From positions 1 through 64,000 of the forward strand of contig JAQFVV010013317.1 of NCBI GenBank assembly GCA_028023455.1: 64,000 bases of DNA, given 5' to 3'. A model generated the notes under the pieces. That model was not told where the DNA came from. It did not search any database and saw only the letters and a program-made list of their open reading frames with translations. The translations under genes were made by a program, and so were the position numbers. Below, piece after piece: positions 10,216 to 23,425 of the stretch; the stretch's first letter is position 1; every line of letters starts with the position of its first letter. The DNA is from Epiperipatus broadwayi (Eukaryota; Onychophora; Udeonychophora; Euonychophora; Peripatidae).

Positions 10216-13200
10216 TCCATTTTCTCTACTTGCATCTTTGCTTTACTGTTTTTTTGTTTTTTGTTTTTGCTAGCATTTTTTATCACTTAATAGTGCATTT
10301 CATATTGGTTCCACCACATAATTCTCTTTGTAGACTTTTTGGATAATTATTGCTTTTTTTAACCATTTAGATTATTTGCTGTCTGCTTTACTCAATTTAG
10401 CTTACCTTACTGTAATTATTATTCTAGCTAACCAAACTAATTGCTAGTCATTATCAATTTATCTTTTCATGTAGGTATACTATTTTAAAAGCAGATGTTT
10501 CATACATACATCAACTCTAATTTCAAGGATTGCATATGATCAATCCTCATATTTAAGTCGATTTCTTTGTAAGTCTTAAGAAACTTGAGCTTGACTGAGT
10601 TTTCATTAGTTTTACATTCAAACTGATGATGCACATCTGTAAATTCCTCTCAATGATTTATTGAGTTACTACATTGAGATGCATAAAGTATTAAGATGTC
10701 AATTAGGCTAAATGTTAGCTAGCAAGCATACATTAATATTATGTTAACCAAATATGATGCCACACATATAATCATTACTTGTTACAGAAAATATAACATA
10801 TCTTGCTAATAGATATTAAATATTTAAAGCTACTGCTAATAACAAAACCAAACACTTTCTAATAATTATTTCATTACAATCTCTTTTCAAACCTTAAATT
10901 ATTGAGACATATATATACTTTACTAAAATGATTTTTTAGGTGTCATGTCACTGGGCATTCCATCTTTTGGAATAGATAGCTGCCTGTGAGTTGATTCTAA
11001 TATTTCTTTTTATTAACACTTTTCTGTTATTACTTTCAGATTCCAGCTTTTGTGAATTGTAGACATTGAGAATGATCACATGCACTAAGTATTTTTTTTA
11101 ACTAATTAATCATAGAAAAAATCATATATATTAATGAAAATGAAAATAGGATGGATTAACAAATTAGCATCACATTCATTAATGCAAATAAAATAAACAT
11201 TATAACTGCACTCTAGATTAAACATGTGTACAATATGTACATTGTCAGGTATATGTTGTTTCTTTTTTTATTTTAATAAAATACTAATTTTATTAAGTTC
11301 ATTCATTATTCATCAATTACAATCTTGGCAATATTTTGGCAATATTATTTTGTCAATATTTAACAAACACTTAAAATTTAATCACATTATAATGTAAATG
11401 TTAACATTAAAAAAAATTTAGACTAAAAAAAAAATTGACTTTTCTCATTATCATATGCAAAATCTGATCTATTCTTGCAAGAGCAAGAATATTCCCAAAA
11501 TATAAAACTATAGATAAAACAAATTACATTATATATTGTAATACCATCTCTATTATATAAGACTGCTATGACCAGGCTTCATCTGATAACAAATGTAATT
11601 GGTCTCAAATAAACAAAGTATTAGCCTACTGGCCCAATCATAATATGAGCATATTACTAACAATGTTAACTCCACAATAATAATATTTCTATTTCCTACT
11701 TATCATATGGATATAACCCATAATATTTAAGATAGCTAAACTATTTATTAGTTCTGGCTAATTATATTATTAAAGATACAGAATGGTGCCACTATCAATC
11801 TAGGTTTAAATTTATATCCTTTCTAAAAATCTTGTTAGCATCAAATCATAGCTTTGGGATCCATGAAACTCATTAGTAATGTCGCACAACTCATTTAACT
11901 TGATAAAATGCATAAATTCAAAGTGAATAATCCAAAAATATCTATATAACAATAGGTTTTATTTCAGTAATAGCGTGCATCTTATCTCTACATTCTCTCA
12001 AATAATTATTGTTACAGCCCTTGACAAGACATCTGTATCAGTAGGTTATGGTAATTTATACTATCTTTTGTTTTCATATAATTTTGATAAATACACACAC
12101 TAAAAAAATGTGTATATTTTATTATCTCAGATGCCCCATCAAGGTTGAATTACATACATGCATAATAATAATTGCATATAACTAATTCCTCAATTAGAAA
12201 TTAAGTAAAGTCATACAAAAAATATATAATATAAATATTTATACACCTTACTTTAATGCAAACAGATATATAATATTTACAACAGGTGAATTAATATGAA
12301 GAAAAATTGAGTAATGATTAACTATTGAGAAGAACAAGAAACATATTTATATATTATAATGACATATAAATAATTATTCTTACTTCTAATCTTTATCTTT
12401 TGCCAGCAAAAAGGTAGTTAAAAAAAAGTGACACTTTTGATCTGACTATAATAATCTAATTTCCTATATGTTAACAGACTCCTATGCTATTTTTAACCTA
12501 AACAATTTTATCCATGTAGTTTTTAAATAGTTCTGGATTTTGTAAGTTACCAAAATGCTTCATAGTATTTACCCATGATCAGCCCATAGTTTGCTGGTAG
12601 TTCTGGTCATTAATAGGTCTCAGTATTTTTTCTTTCTTCTCTCTTGGGAAGGCACATGTATATGTTCATATATGGTAGAACTGGGATGGAGCAATTAAAC
12701 TTTTTTTTTCATGCTAGATTATGCAGACCGGATAAGTTCACTTCTTCCTTCATGGAGTACAATGGGGCCTGGGATGGGTGACAAGAGATTTTCTTAGCAA
12801 ATCATTTTTATAAAATTTAACCTATATACATAAATAACCATCACATATTTGAATAATAAAGCACTCTTAATAATGCAAATTTTTGTGCACATATACATGA
12901 TCTGGATGGCTCTCATAATAAAAAAAAATCTGCTAGTCCATGCTCTCTACAGACATGAATTTATTCTGACAAAACATATACTGCCAAAATATATTCTGAC
13001 CTAAATTTACTGTGACCTAGCCTTTTATGGCTTATAAAACTTAATTTCTTCCATCCAACTCTATAAGATATTTATCAAAAATCAGCTCAATAAAACTCCC
13101 CCTTCTTATGACTATTATCAATGCCTGCTTTTTGAAAAACACAGGCAAGAAAACATTATGGTGATTAATCATAATTGGAGCTAGAAAAAAGAAAAAAAAT

Positions 13201-15002
13201 ACTTTTTTTAGTAATATAAACTTATTCCAAAACTCCATAGTTTTATAAAGGAAATTTAGTTAAAAATTCTATATAACACATTTGATAACTTTTGTGAACA
13301 TATTTTCCTTCCTTTTTCTTTTTCCTAAAATTAATCTTACAATTAGTTAACAAACTTTTTTTTATTATTTATTTTTGTACAGAAATATTTGTTTGAGATA
13401 AAATGTGAGGAAAATCACATGCACATCACTTGAACAAAACTTAATCCTTTATTTACTAAGAGTTTAGAATTTAAAACATTATTAATTATTATTCTCATAT
13501 TCAACATTTATATTTAATGTTTATGGCTTACAATGCATGGCTACAATATGTATAAAAGAATAAATCTCTTATAAATTTACAAATTGTCTACACTTCAAAC
13601 TTGGGCCATTTCAAATTGAAATAATTACATTTTTAAATAATATTTACTGAGATGATTGTGCAAATATAATTATTAGATAAGTTGTATATTTGTTTAAACT
13701 TGAAAGTCCATTATTAATTTACAATCAAGTGCATAGTTATCTTTAAATCTTTGTATGATTTATCTGTTTTGCTAACTTGTTTGGTATTCTTCACTCATAA
13801 CTGGCAAATAAACACCAGGTCATCAAAACAGCTTAACTTTGAGAACAATCAATACATACATACTTTGGTATAGTAAACAGTAAGATACAAAATTCAATAT
13901 CTTGGGAAGTTATTTATTTTTGTTGGCATAATATGGCTGGAAAATCATGGATCAATGCAGATCTGACAACTCTTAACTAATTAGTTTGAAAAAGCTATGC
14001 ACATAAATGTATTTACCATCATTGCAATGGAAATATATTAAAAAATACTCTTCTATATTATCAGATTATTTCCTTACTTCTGTAGATTTAAGAATAAAAA
14101 TTTGCAGGGTTTACTGTTAAAACCAAAAGACGAAAATTGCTGATATTCTTTTTACATTGTTGGCTTCACCACTTGAAGCAAATACTAGATGACTAATATA
14201 TACATTCTAACATGATTGAGTAAATTGAAAACTGAATTCTTTTTGGAAGTCTTATATTAAAATCTATTAAAATATCATCTGTGAAATGTTTTTACAAGTT
14301 TTCTATGTTGTCATCTGCTAACTAAAACACATGTTTTCCATAGCTCAGATCTTAATTTCTAACCTATACAGGATGTTTTTCAAAAACATCAACTTTTTTA
14401 TCTTGTTTTTTTAATTCTGTAATTCCATGAATAGTAGGTTGTTATTCAAATCTGAAATTATTTGTGAGTTTCATGGACAACAAATTGTTTTCCAAATTGT
14501 GGCTTTTAATACTTTTAAATTTGACAAAATTGAATTTTCAACAATTAATCTAAATGTAAATTATTATTTTCACTATTGAATAATGCCTTTAAATATATAT
14601 CTTTTGCAATTATATATTTTAAATGAATAAACTTATCACTATATGATAAAGCTATGAAGACTAATCCTTCTGTCCATTGTAATTAAAGATAGTATTTAAA
14701 CATGTGATTTTTATAAACCACACTACAAAGTTTCTAAATTTCATAATGCTTGTTCAAATATTACATATAAAAATTGTTTCAATTTCCAATCTTGAATAAT
14801 TTTGAAAGTCACTTATATAACATTCTTCTCAATTTTTCTTACCCAATTAAAATGACCTAAATAAGCAAGCAATTCAATTTATTTAATGCTATATATCTGA
14901 GGACACATAACTTTACATGAAATAAATTTATTTATCTTTATTTTTGAAATAATTAAGATTTTACTTCATTAATGCTTAAAATAAATTATATATATATATA
15001 TA
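10216..15002. other. AT-rich spacer without recognisable genes
   Basis: About 4.8 kb of AT-rich sequence with homopolymer runs and short TA tracts. Short frames such as 13041-13238 (minus) are low-complexity and have no family resemblance. I see no repeat pairing with other parts of the window here. Confidence 0.5.
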
Positions 15003-15325
15003 TGTACTCTGTGCACAGATAATGAAGCTATTAATTGTCATTTGCTCTGAAACAAACAACATCAAACGTAAAGTTAGGGAAGCTTACTACATTGTAAGTG
15101 ACCCATCAGCAATCAACAGAAGAGAGGCCTGCTTTTCCCTATCTCGAAAATGGTCATGTAACAACTGCATATAAATTTGCATAAAATTTGCATTAATATT
15201 ATAGTTATTAATCGAATACAAGTTGCATGAATATGGGACTATAAACTGTCCCGAAACCACTTAGCGGTAAATTTTAATAATTTCACAGACAATTAATAGC
15301 TTCATTATCTGTGTGCAGAGCACAT
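15003..15325. mobile_element. MITE with ~36-bp terminal inverted repeats
   Basis: The left end at 15003-15040 (starting TGTACTCTGTGCACAG) is the reverse complement of the right end at 15288-15325 with few mismatches. Both ends continue inward through AGATAATGAAGCTATTAATTG. The interior of about 250 bp is more complex than its flanks and has no frame. The element sits inside a TA-dinucleotide run on both sides, which fits a TA-targeting (Tc1/mariner-like) family, although the TA run hides the exact target duplication. It is non-autonomous. Confidence 0.8.
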
Positions 15326-15794
15326 ATATATATATTAATTTATCTTTATTTTGTACAATCTTTTGTGATCATTTTGCTATAACATTGAAACTTTTATTTT
15401 TAAATTATTTTTTTTTTTTTGACTTAAACCCATGCTAATATTTACATAATTTTAATTTATATCAGATTTTTACACAATTTATAAACATCACTATATAGGA
15501 GTGAGACAAATATCAAGACAATGAGATAATTATTTGAGAAACGAATGTAATAAAAATTGGGATTGTTTGTTAGAGGAGGTTTGAGCTAAAAAGTATTTAA
15601 ATTTTGTTATATGTATTATAAAATATTTGTATTTATTTTATTTTTTATGTATTTTTTAGTTGACTTGACAAAGACTATAAAATAATATAGTTGAAACATT
15701 GGTTTATATTATTGGACATTATAATAGTTCATATTATAATAAATCAAGATTTATAGAGAAGTTTGCATGTGGATTGTATATGTATTTAAGAAAT

Positions 15795-17214
15795 GGTACT
15801 TTTCTATTCTATCATGTCAACCACTTGATGGCATTGTTGCTGAGCAAAAACTCATACATAGAACATTAGCAGGCCCACCCCATTCTCTGAGAAAGAATAT
15901 AGAAAATGTACGGGTTAACATAATTTATTAATTTTCTTAATAACATTTCCTGGAACAATTTTACATAAACATTCATTATTGCAAATATTCTATTCTAGTA
16001 GAATTGTCCATGTGGCAAAACCTTCCTCCCCTCTACCCGCAAACTTTACAACTACATCATGGTGGCCAAAAATGATGCTGAGAATGCTTTAATTACTGAA
16101 CTGTCTTTTACTTTTTCAGTTATTTTTGAAAAAGATTTAAAAAAAAATTATTTATTAATTTTATTTATTGATTGATTTCTTACAATAGCTCTCATTGAAA
16201 GATTATATGTGTATGGATCTTAATGGCACACCTATTAAGAACAATTAATAATTTCCAACTTGATCAGCTTTTTTTTTATTACGCCTTTTTGGTTGGGTAT
16301 TTCAAGATTAATTAATCAATATATTCGGTATTTGGACAATTACTTTTGGTTCCTCTGGATAGAACTATGAGAATTTTCACACTCATACATCCTGCTTTTT
16401 TGTTGTTGTTGTCCGAAAGCTTAACGTAATTCATTCTGATTTCCTTCATCAATTTATGTAATTTAGTCGAGAACAATTTGATGCTACCAGCAAATTTCAA
16501 AGCCCACTTGAACCCTAATCACCCCGAAAAGTCAAATCTTAGTCCTGCAATGTAGGCCAGAAGCTATTCCTTTTTCACATCCACAAGAATTAAAACCCTT
16601 ATTACAAAGATTTTATTCCAGTAGAATTACTAAATACCACATGCATGCCAGCTTCTGTGAATGGCAGTTGGCCTTATTTTGACCTGTTAGCCATTTTATT
16701 TTTCGTGAATGTGTTCTCGCAAAAACATGACTATTTGCATGAGCTTGTCGAAATCTTGCTTGGACCTCCCCTTTCCAAATTGATTTGAAGGTTCCACATT
16801 GAGTAGGGAAGCATGGTGATGGGTGGACAATTGTTAGGAGGTAATAGTCGGTCAAATGACTTGTAAGTTAATTCCTTTGACATGCATATTTGAAGAGTTG
16901 TGGCAGGGTGAAGTTCAGACACCCTCACATGATACTATAGTGAACATTGAACTGTGAGCATTGGGATAAAGTGGGTAACACTAAAACAGGCCAGCCACCA
17001 CTAAACAGCATCTTTTCTTTTCTGTGCTTTATAGCATAGAAATTAAGGTCATCATTTGTGGATGCCAGCTGCCGCGTACTAAATGGCCTCTTTCTGTGCT
17101 TTTTGGTATAGATATACAGGCCTAGAAGACAGAGGCTGCATAAACAGCATATTTATATGCTTTTGCATATAAATAGTGCCATCAAGTGGTGACATGATAG
17201 AATAGAAAACTACC
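15795..17214. mobile_element. 1.42-kb non-autonomous DNA transposon with 38-bp TIRs and an 8-bp target duplication
   Basis: The left terminus begins GGTACTTTTCTATTC and the right terminus is its inverse (GAATAGAAAACTACC). The match runs about 38 bp through a CCACTTGATGGCA core with two small differences. Flanking octamers are TAAGAAAT at 15787-15794 and TAAAAAAT at 17215-17222, which match at seven of eight positions and look like a target duplication. The interior is visibly less AT-rich than the surroundings but has only short frames (for example 16613-16855 and 16312-16500 on the minus strand) with no transposase motif, so it depended on another element. An 8-bp duplication is used by hAT and a few other superfamilies. 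The termini do not show a hAT-like CAG start, so I leave the superfamily open. Confidence 0.75.
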
Positions 17215-18430
17215 TAAAAAATTACTAACATTTGAAAGATTGGCATGATCTTAAATATGTACTAATAAAATTATTTTCTATCATAGCTCATAATTTATCT
17301 CACTAAATATATAATAAAATTTCCAGAAAAATTACTATTTGTAATAAAAATGTGGATATTAAAAAATAAAAAAATTAAAGCATTACTTTAATAATTTATA
17401 TATACAATTAAATTGATTAACACACCTAAATATGTATATAAACAAATTTAAAAAGATCTAAGTATATGAAACAATTATTATCGAGTCATCATAATGTGTA
17501 AAAAAAAAAAAACCCCATCATCTACGGAGATATATTAAATTTCAGGAATAATCTCTATCATCAGCTACCTAAAATGCTGTCAATTATACATCCATGCAAA
17601 TATGCTAACAAAAAATTAAATCATAAATAATCAATACTATAATTTTCTATAAATAAGCATATTAGCATATATGTCAATATGTCTAATACTAAACAAGGTA
17701 ATAAATATAAACTTATTTGATTAATTAAATTTTGATTAATAACCCATATTTTAAAATAGATAATTAAGTACATTAAATCACCTAAAAATATATGCAAACA
17801 AACTTGGAAAGATATCCAGTTATAGTGCAAAATACATTCATTATTCGGATTAGATGTATGGTTTATTAATCAGAATTAATTAATAAAATTATATGAATTT
17901 GCTTGGAGTGATGTTTAATCATAAATATGTTAATATTATCATTGATTATTTACCCTTAATATTAAGTTGGTTAATTTATGGTTATTGTTAAATTTGCATA
18001 GACAATGGGCAGCTGATGTAAGAGATTACTTTTTTGAGATATTTGCAGACTGCACATAGATTGGTCAGTTTTTTAATATGATCCTGACATCTGAATAATA
18101 AATGTTTCGTGCAATGTAATTGAGGCTTTAAAAACATATTAAACAAAATGGAAATCAGTTCATTTTTGTTACTACTTTAATAAAAGCTATGTGACTCTCC
18201 ATAAGAGATTATCGAACTTTCATTGAATGTTTATTTCAAACAAGGTGTAGGATTATGCTTTTGAAACACGTTTTTATCTTAAAATAAAAAACCAAAATAA
18301 TTTTGATAAAAATGCACTTTAACATCTTACTATATGCATGACATCTGGGACATTTTGGATCTTACAGCTTAACACTCAATAAAAACAACACGACAAATAT
18401 AGCAAAGATATATTTTTATTTTTAGCTAAA
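17215..18430. other. AT-rich spacer
   Basis: No gene, RNA or paired repeat is recognisable. The short minus-strand frame at 17621-17830 is hydrophobic low-complexity sequence. Confidence 0.5.
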
Positions 18431-18761
18431 GAGTACCCCCTCCCCCAACAACATTAAAAGATTTTTATAATATATATAGTATGAACAAAAATCACATTTT
18501 CTGACTCTTTTTTAGAATTCTTCACTGATATATATTGTATATGTATAAAAGTGTTAGTGTGAAGACAGCAAAAAAATATTTTTTATTTATTTAATCAACA
18601 CTTATAAAAATTCAAATAAATAACGAAAATCTTTATTACTTAAAAAATTTCTCTACTGAATAATAAAATATCGCTATCATTACCTTCTGTATACAAAAGA
18701 AAAAGAGTAATTTAGAGAAAGATTTATATTGTCAGTAGGTGATAGAGGGGGGGGTACTCCC
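18431..18761. mobile_element. possible MITE ended by GAGTACCCCC inverted repeats
   Basis: GAGTACCCCCTCCCCC at 18431-18446 faces GAGGGGGGGGTACTCC at 18745-18760 in inverse orientation, about 315 bp apart. The C/G runs stand out in this AT-rich background. Beyond about 16 bp the arms no longer match clearly. The interior is AT-rich and non-coding. It may be a short-TIR element or a coincidence. Confidence 0.35.
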
Positions 18762-19493
18762 TATTAAAGTGACTAGAATAGCATAGGAAACAATTACTAA
18801 ATATAAATCATTGAAGAGACTGTTTAAACTAAAGCTTTTATCTTCGATTCCGAAAGGCAGATTGCAATAATTTTACTAATAACTATACACGATCTAAAAA
18901 TTATAATTCTGAAATTAAACGTAGCATAAGTACATTATAAACATTCTATCATTTAAAATATTTTTAAAAATAATATTTTATATATAAATGTAACATGTTT
19001 ATTTACAATTTAATTGATAAAGAATTTATTCAAATACAGATCACCTCAACAAAGTCAAAACACAATAGATCCCCTAAGCCATGATTCTTGCTTTCCTCGT
19101 GATTTTTCAATGTAATGTTTTTGTCGTATTGTGATCTTTATTTTTCTCTCTTTTCTCATACTTTCTAATATGGCATTCTGGACTTGATTATTTTTCGTTA
19201 ATAATGTGAAAGACAATTAACATCTCATATCTGATAAGTATAGCATTATTATTTGTAAATTATCAATTACTTTCATTCTTCGTTGCCTTGTTTATTTTTA
19301 AAAAATAAATAAACTCTAAAATATTCATTTCCTATAGAACTTTTCACAGTGTTTTTATTATCAGATTGATCAAGCGGTCTTTATCAAAATCCATTTTACA
19401 AAAAATTATTAACTGGCTTTACATTTAAATACAGGTATACTTTATATCCTGGAGTTTAGATATAATTATAGGGGATTTGAATCCAGACTTTCA

Positions 19494-19687
19494 AGCTCTC
19501 TTTAGCTATCCAATCTATCTCATACAACTGATACGCATGACCACACACATGTGAAAAAGATAAATGATCTCAAACTCATGAGTGTTGGTTCAGCATAAAA
19601 TACATATATTGGAGATCATTAATCTTTTCAACATGTGTGTGGCCATGTATATCGGTTGTATGAGATAGATTGGATAGCTGGAGCTTG
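19494..19687. repeat. foldback copy of dispersed repeat family A with tRNA-like arm ends
   Basis: The left arm at 19494-19571 and right arm at 19612-19687 are reverse complements over about 75 bp, sharing TATGAGATAGATTGGATAGC and CACATGTGTGTGG. The loop of about 40 bp carries the family A core GAGTGTTGGTTCAGCATAAAAT. The outer end of the left arm, read on the minus strand, contains GGATTCAAATCCCC, which fits a tRNA B box. A single-arm relative lies at 57290-57460, with GAGTTCAAATCCTC at the same place. The arms may be two head-to-tail SINE copies that inverted, or a true foldback transposon. Confidence 0.7.
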
Positions 19688-19958
19688 GTTTAACTGGCTT
19701 TATCTAAATAAAAGCTAATTGGTAAAATATTTGTAAAAAGTGGTTTTGATAAAAACTTATAGCTTGTTAAAACTGTTCACATAATACTAATAAAAGTATT
19801 GCAAATAGTGAAAAAGGAAGTGAATAATTTTAGAATTATTTATTTATATATATATATTATCAATAAATATATTAGTAGATGAATATTATAAGCAATAAAA
19901 GTTGTTGTCACTTTAAATGTTGTGCCTTCCTTTCTCAAGTAAAACAACCATACAACTA

Positions 19959-20065
19959 GTCAAGCATTGGTGGTCGAGAAGTCAGCGACAGTTGCTTTAC
20001 AAGCAGTTATCCCGGGTAGCGGATTCGCTTCCCAGCTGATTCTATGACACATGAGAAAAAAAAAA
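19959..20065 (+). mobile_element. tRNA-Gly-derived SINE (family G), copy 1
   Basis: This is a 107-bp insertion flanked by the perfect 12-bp target duplication ACCATACAACTA (19947-19958 and 20066-20077). Its head reads TGGTCGAGAAGTCAGCG (A-box-like), then CTTTACAAGCAG, then GGATTCGCTTCCC (B-box-like), then TATGACACATGAG and an A-run. The body parallels the 34146 copy, whose sequence is close to a tRNA-Gly(UCC) gene. It is non-coding and would be transcribed by RNA polymerase III from the internal boxes and moved by a LINE in trans. Confidence 0.85.
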
Positions 20066-20077
20066 ACCATACAACTA

Positions 20078-21615
20078 AAAATGTATACATTCTGAATAAC
20101 CATCATATTGTTTAAATAAATAGATGGACTTCTTTTAAGTGGGTTTTCATTAACATCTGTGAGAACATAATTTTTGTCCTAAAAAATATTCAAATATGAA
20201 TCAATTAAAGACTTGCTGATGGAATAACACACTACAAAAACTTAACTACTTACTTACTCCTTAAAGAAATCTACATTTAAAGACTTTATAATTTTAGATA
20301 TATATATTCCTTCGCTATAGTTTCTAAAAATTATCAATAAATGTTCTTTCTTTCCATTTCAAAATGTTCAATAGTTTCATTCTCCTTACATCATTATTTT
20401 AAATAAATTTATAAAAATAAATAATATTTCTTTAAAGTAATCTTCACAATAGCTTATTGAATTTCTTAATCTTACAATTATATCTATCTAACAGTTTTCT
20501 TCAGAATTGTTAAATTTCTTTTTACAATGTGCTATATATATATTTAGTTTTTTTAAAAACTGAATAAGTTTAAAATGTTAAAATAATTTTAATCCGTCAA
20601 ATAAAAAAATTCCTCAGGTAATTAAAGTTACAAATTTCATCTGATAAACAAAAAACTATTTACATCCATAATTGGATATTTTCTAATTAAAAATAATCTT
20701 TGGAATTTAAAAAATTTATTAATTAAATACATATTTTAGAGAACAATAACACTTCATAATATAAATTCCCCCCAAAAAGTAAATCAGCTGAGTTGGATTT
20801 AAGTTCAAGAGCCAAGAAGAAGGAAACAGAATACATCCAATAGAAGAATTAAAGCAATCTAACGAGAGTATAAAGTACTAAGGAAAAAGACATCTGGATA
20901 TTTCCAACAGAAGAGTCAAAATTTTGATGCAGTACCTCATTAAAAGTCCAAAAAGAAACCTCCAAGATTTAAAAGATCATAAGAATGTTTGTATTATTTA
21001 CTTTTATTATTTGGTTGCTGGAGTAACCTCTCAGCCACTCACACACAGCACCCCAATATACAACACAATGTAAATAAAAAGACACTGAATGTTTACCATT
21101 CCTAATTTAAAATTATTTATTTATAAAAAATGTATAAAGTATGTATTGTCTTATGTTTGGTAAAACAATTGTAATAAAATCTAGAAAAAAGGGGACTCCA
21201 AACAATGAAACTAATAATTTAAATTAGGTGAATTAAACTGAAAATTAAGACTTACAAAATCATTTCCTGATTTGATGATAACTGTTTAAGTCTTAATAAG
21301 ACATGCATTGCTTAATTTGCATTGCATATGAACTGTACATTTTGCAGGATCTATGTTACTTTACAATATAATTCACTCAATTTCTAGAATTTGTTTCTCA
21401 CTACATTGTTATCTTGGTTCTTTTTCTTAATTCAGAATTTTATTCTAATTTCACTACCTCCAAACCAAGCTTTCTTTTTTATAGCTTTCTGATATATTCA
21501 GAGATTTCTTATCAGGGAATACATTAGCAATAATGTTTGAAAATCAAAAAGAGATAGCAAAACTATGAATGAACTTTTTTTTAATTCTGGTGTATTAAAA
21601 TATTCCCCTATATAA
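20078..21615. other. spacer, with a transcript-like purine-rich stretch at 20770-21080
   Basis: Mostly AT-rich. At 20770-21080 the composition becomes more complex (GAAACAGAATACATCC, CTGGAGTAACCTCTCAGCC) and ends with AATAAA at about 21072-21077, so it could be a 3' exon or a retrocopy tail. No open frame of a known family is seen. I make no functional call. Confidence 0.3.
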
Positions 21616-21630
21616 ATAGTACTTTGATTT

Positions 21631-21741
21631 TTTTTTCCATATGTCATAGCATCGGCCGGGTGTGAACCCGCAACAACTGTCTGCAACCAACTGCTTGCTT
21701 GCAAGGTGGCTGTGCTGACCTCTCGGCTAACAATACTTGAC
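21631..21741 (-). mobile_element. tRNA-Gly-derived SINE (family G), copy 4, minus strand
   Basis: The element is bounded by the perfect 15-bp duplication ATAGTACTTTGATTT at 21616-21630 and 21742-21756. Read on the minus strand it runs CCGAGAGGTCAGCACAGCC, CTTGCAAGCAAGCAG, GCGGGTTCACACCCGGCCG, ATGCTATGACATATGG and then A-rich sequence. A and B boxes, the TGACAY tail and the length match the copies at 19959 and 44893. The perfect target duplication suggests a relatively young insertion. Confidence 0.88.
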
Positions 21742-21954
21742 ATAGTACTTTGATTTGATTGTTGTTTTCACATAAAAAGTCTGTTATTTATTGAAATACA
21801 TGAGTACATTTCTGAAGCTGAGTTTTAAAAAACATATAAACTATCTCTCATTAAAATAACATGAAAGATAATTTTTCATCAGCAATGAATTAAAAGTTGA
21901 ATTTATAAATATTAACACCCATTCTTTAAAATTATAAATATTTCAAATGTAGAA

Positions 21955-22460
21955 TACAAAAACCAATCAATATGTTCTTTCAACTTGCTGAATGTGATAC
22001 TATAGATGTCACAATTATAATATCATATCTTCATTAGATATATAAAACAAATGAACAATGCAAACTTCCTAAAAATATATTTTATGATAAACTTGAGCAT
22101 GATTTTTGTAAAGAGAGATAAACCCCATCAATGTTATAAAAATTATCTGAAAGACTAGCTACTCTATTATATTCTGAACATCTCTTCAGCAGAAAACTTT
22201 TCTCTCTGAATACTTCTTTAGAAATGCAGTGCCAAATGTTTTAATTGGGAAGATATGGCAAATAATAAAATACATTGAAGAGATTCAATTAGATATAGTA
22301 ATGAAGTACTGTATTTTGAAAAAAAAAAAAGTTTTTTGCCGGAGAGATTAAAAAACAACATTGTGAAATATCAAATAAATAAAAAATTGGACTGGCAAAA
22401 GTTTTAAATGTAAATGAATTTGTGATTCATAGATTGGTTTGTATATTTATCATATTTACA
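21955..22460 (+). pseudogene. RTE-like LINE, 3' end, copy 1 (heavily decayed)
   Basis: AAACCAATCAATATGTTCTTTCAACTTGC begins a stretch that pairs in order with 26220-26580: the LAGCD-like block, a GAAGATATGKCA block, and a shared end in which TGTGATTCATAGATTGGTTTGTATA gives CDSxIGLYIYH. That last motif corresponds to the C-terminal CxxC...SRIGLxSHxR zinc-finger tail seen after the reverse transcriptase in a widespread group of animal LINEs. No long frame survives. It is 5' truncated or decayed beyond recognition. Confidence 0.6.
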
Positions 22461-23425
22461 ATCGTTTATGACTGGCTATTTATTATTTATTACATACATA
22501 AAAAAAATATACAAAAGAATGTTGAGTAACTATAGTAACTATAATTTAATTTACTGTTTGTGATATATTGACTACTGGTATAATTAAACTAACGACATAA
22601 CAATAAATAAATAAACTTGAATGAAAAACATAGTAAATATAATGCATTAATGAAAAAAAGCTTCAAACTTTACTATGAAAGTTTGTATCCACATAAAGTT
22701 TTACCAAGAATTTTTTTCTAATGTAATCAACTTATAACAGGCACAGATGACTCTTATGTTATTTTTTCCCCTTTGCTTACAGTTTTATAGTAGTATTTTA
22801 AGTGACTAATAAAATTTTAAATATTGAATTATTTAAATTACGTATTATATTATTCTGATGCACACATCTATATATTGTATGTATATAGAGATATTTTCCC
22901 CTATAAAAAATGTTAGAACAGAGGTGACAAACAATGATAAACTATTCTTGATTATGATCAAGGGAAATTACAGTTGGTTTATAATTAACTCAGTCTCCCT
23001 TCTAGCAAAGAACTTAACACATGTACTATATAATAAATATGTCCCAGGCTGTTGAAGATGACCATTATGACGAGAGAATAAAAGGAAATAATACTTAGGG
23101 CCGCATTACCATTTTTTGCTTCATTTTAGCATGAATGATGTTTGTATTGAATTGCTATATATATCCAAAACATAAATAAGTTTACAAAGTCATCAATCAC
23201 CATTAGAAAAACATAGTAAAAGAATATTAACTATTCCAATTGTCAAAAAAAAAAAAAAGATTCAAAGAACTACACAATATGATTGAGCTAAAGCCCACAA
23301 TACTTACATTTATGTAAACAATAATACTATGACTAAGGCTAATTCACACAATGCTTACATTAAAACTAATATATAAACATAGTTAAAAAAAATCGAAAAC
23401 AAATACATAATCGATAAATCATTAC
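22461..23425. other. AT-rich spacer
   Basis: No recognisable gene or paired repeat. The frame at 22858-23055 has no family signature. On the minus strand this region would be the intron following the candidate exon at 23426-23554. Confidence 0.4.

Noticed and set aside
10938-10993. A 47-bp mini-exon between a TTTTTTTAG and a GTGAGTT
   Set aside because: Splice-like words are common in AT-rich DNA; the segment is too short to recognise a protein and nothing nearby supports a gene.
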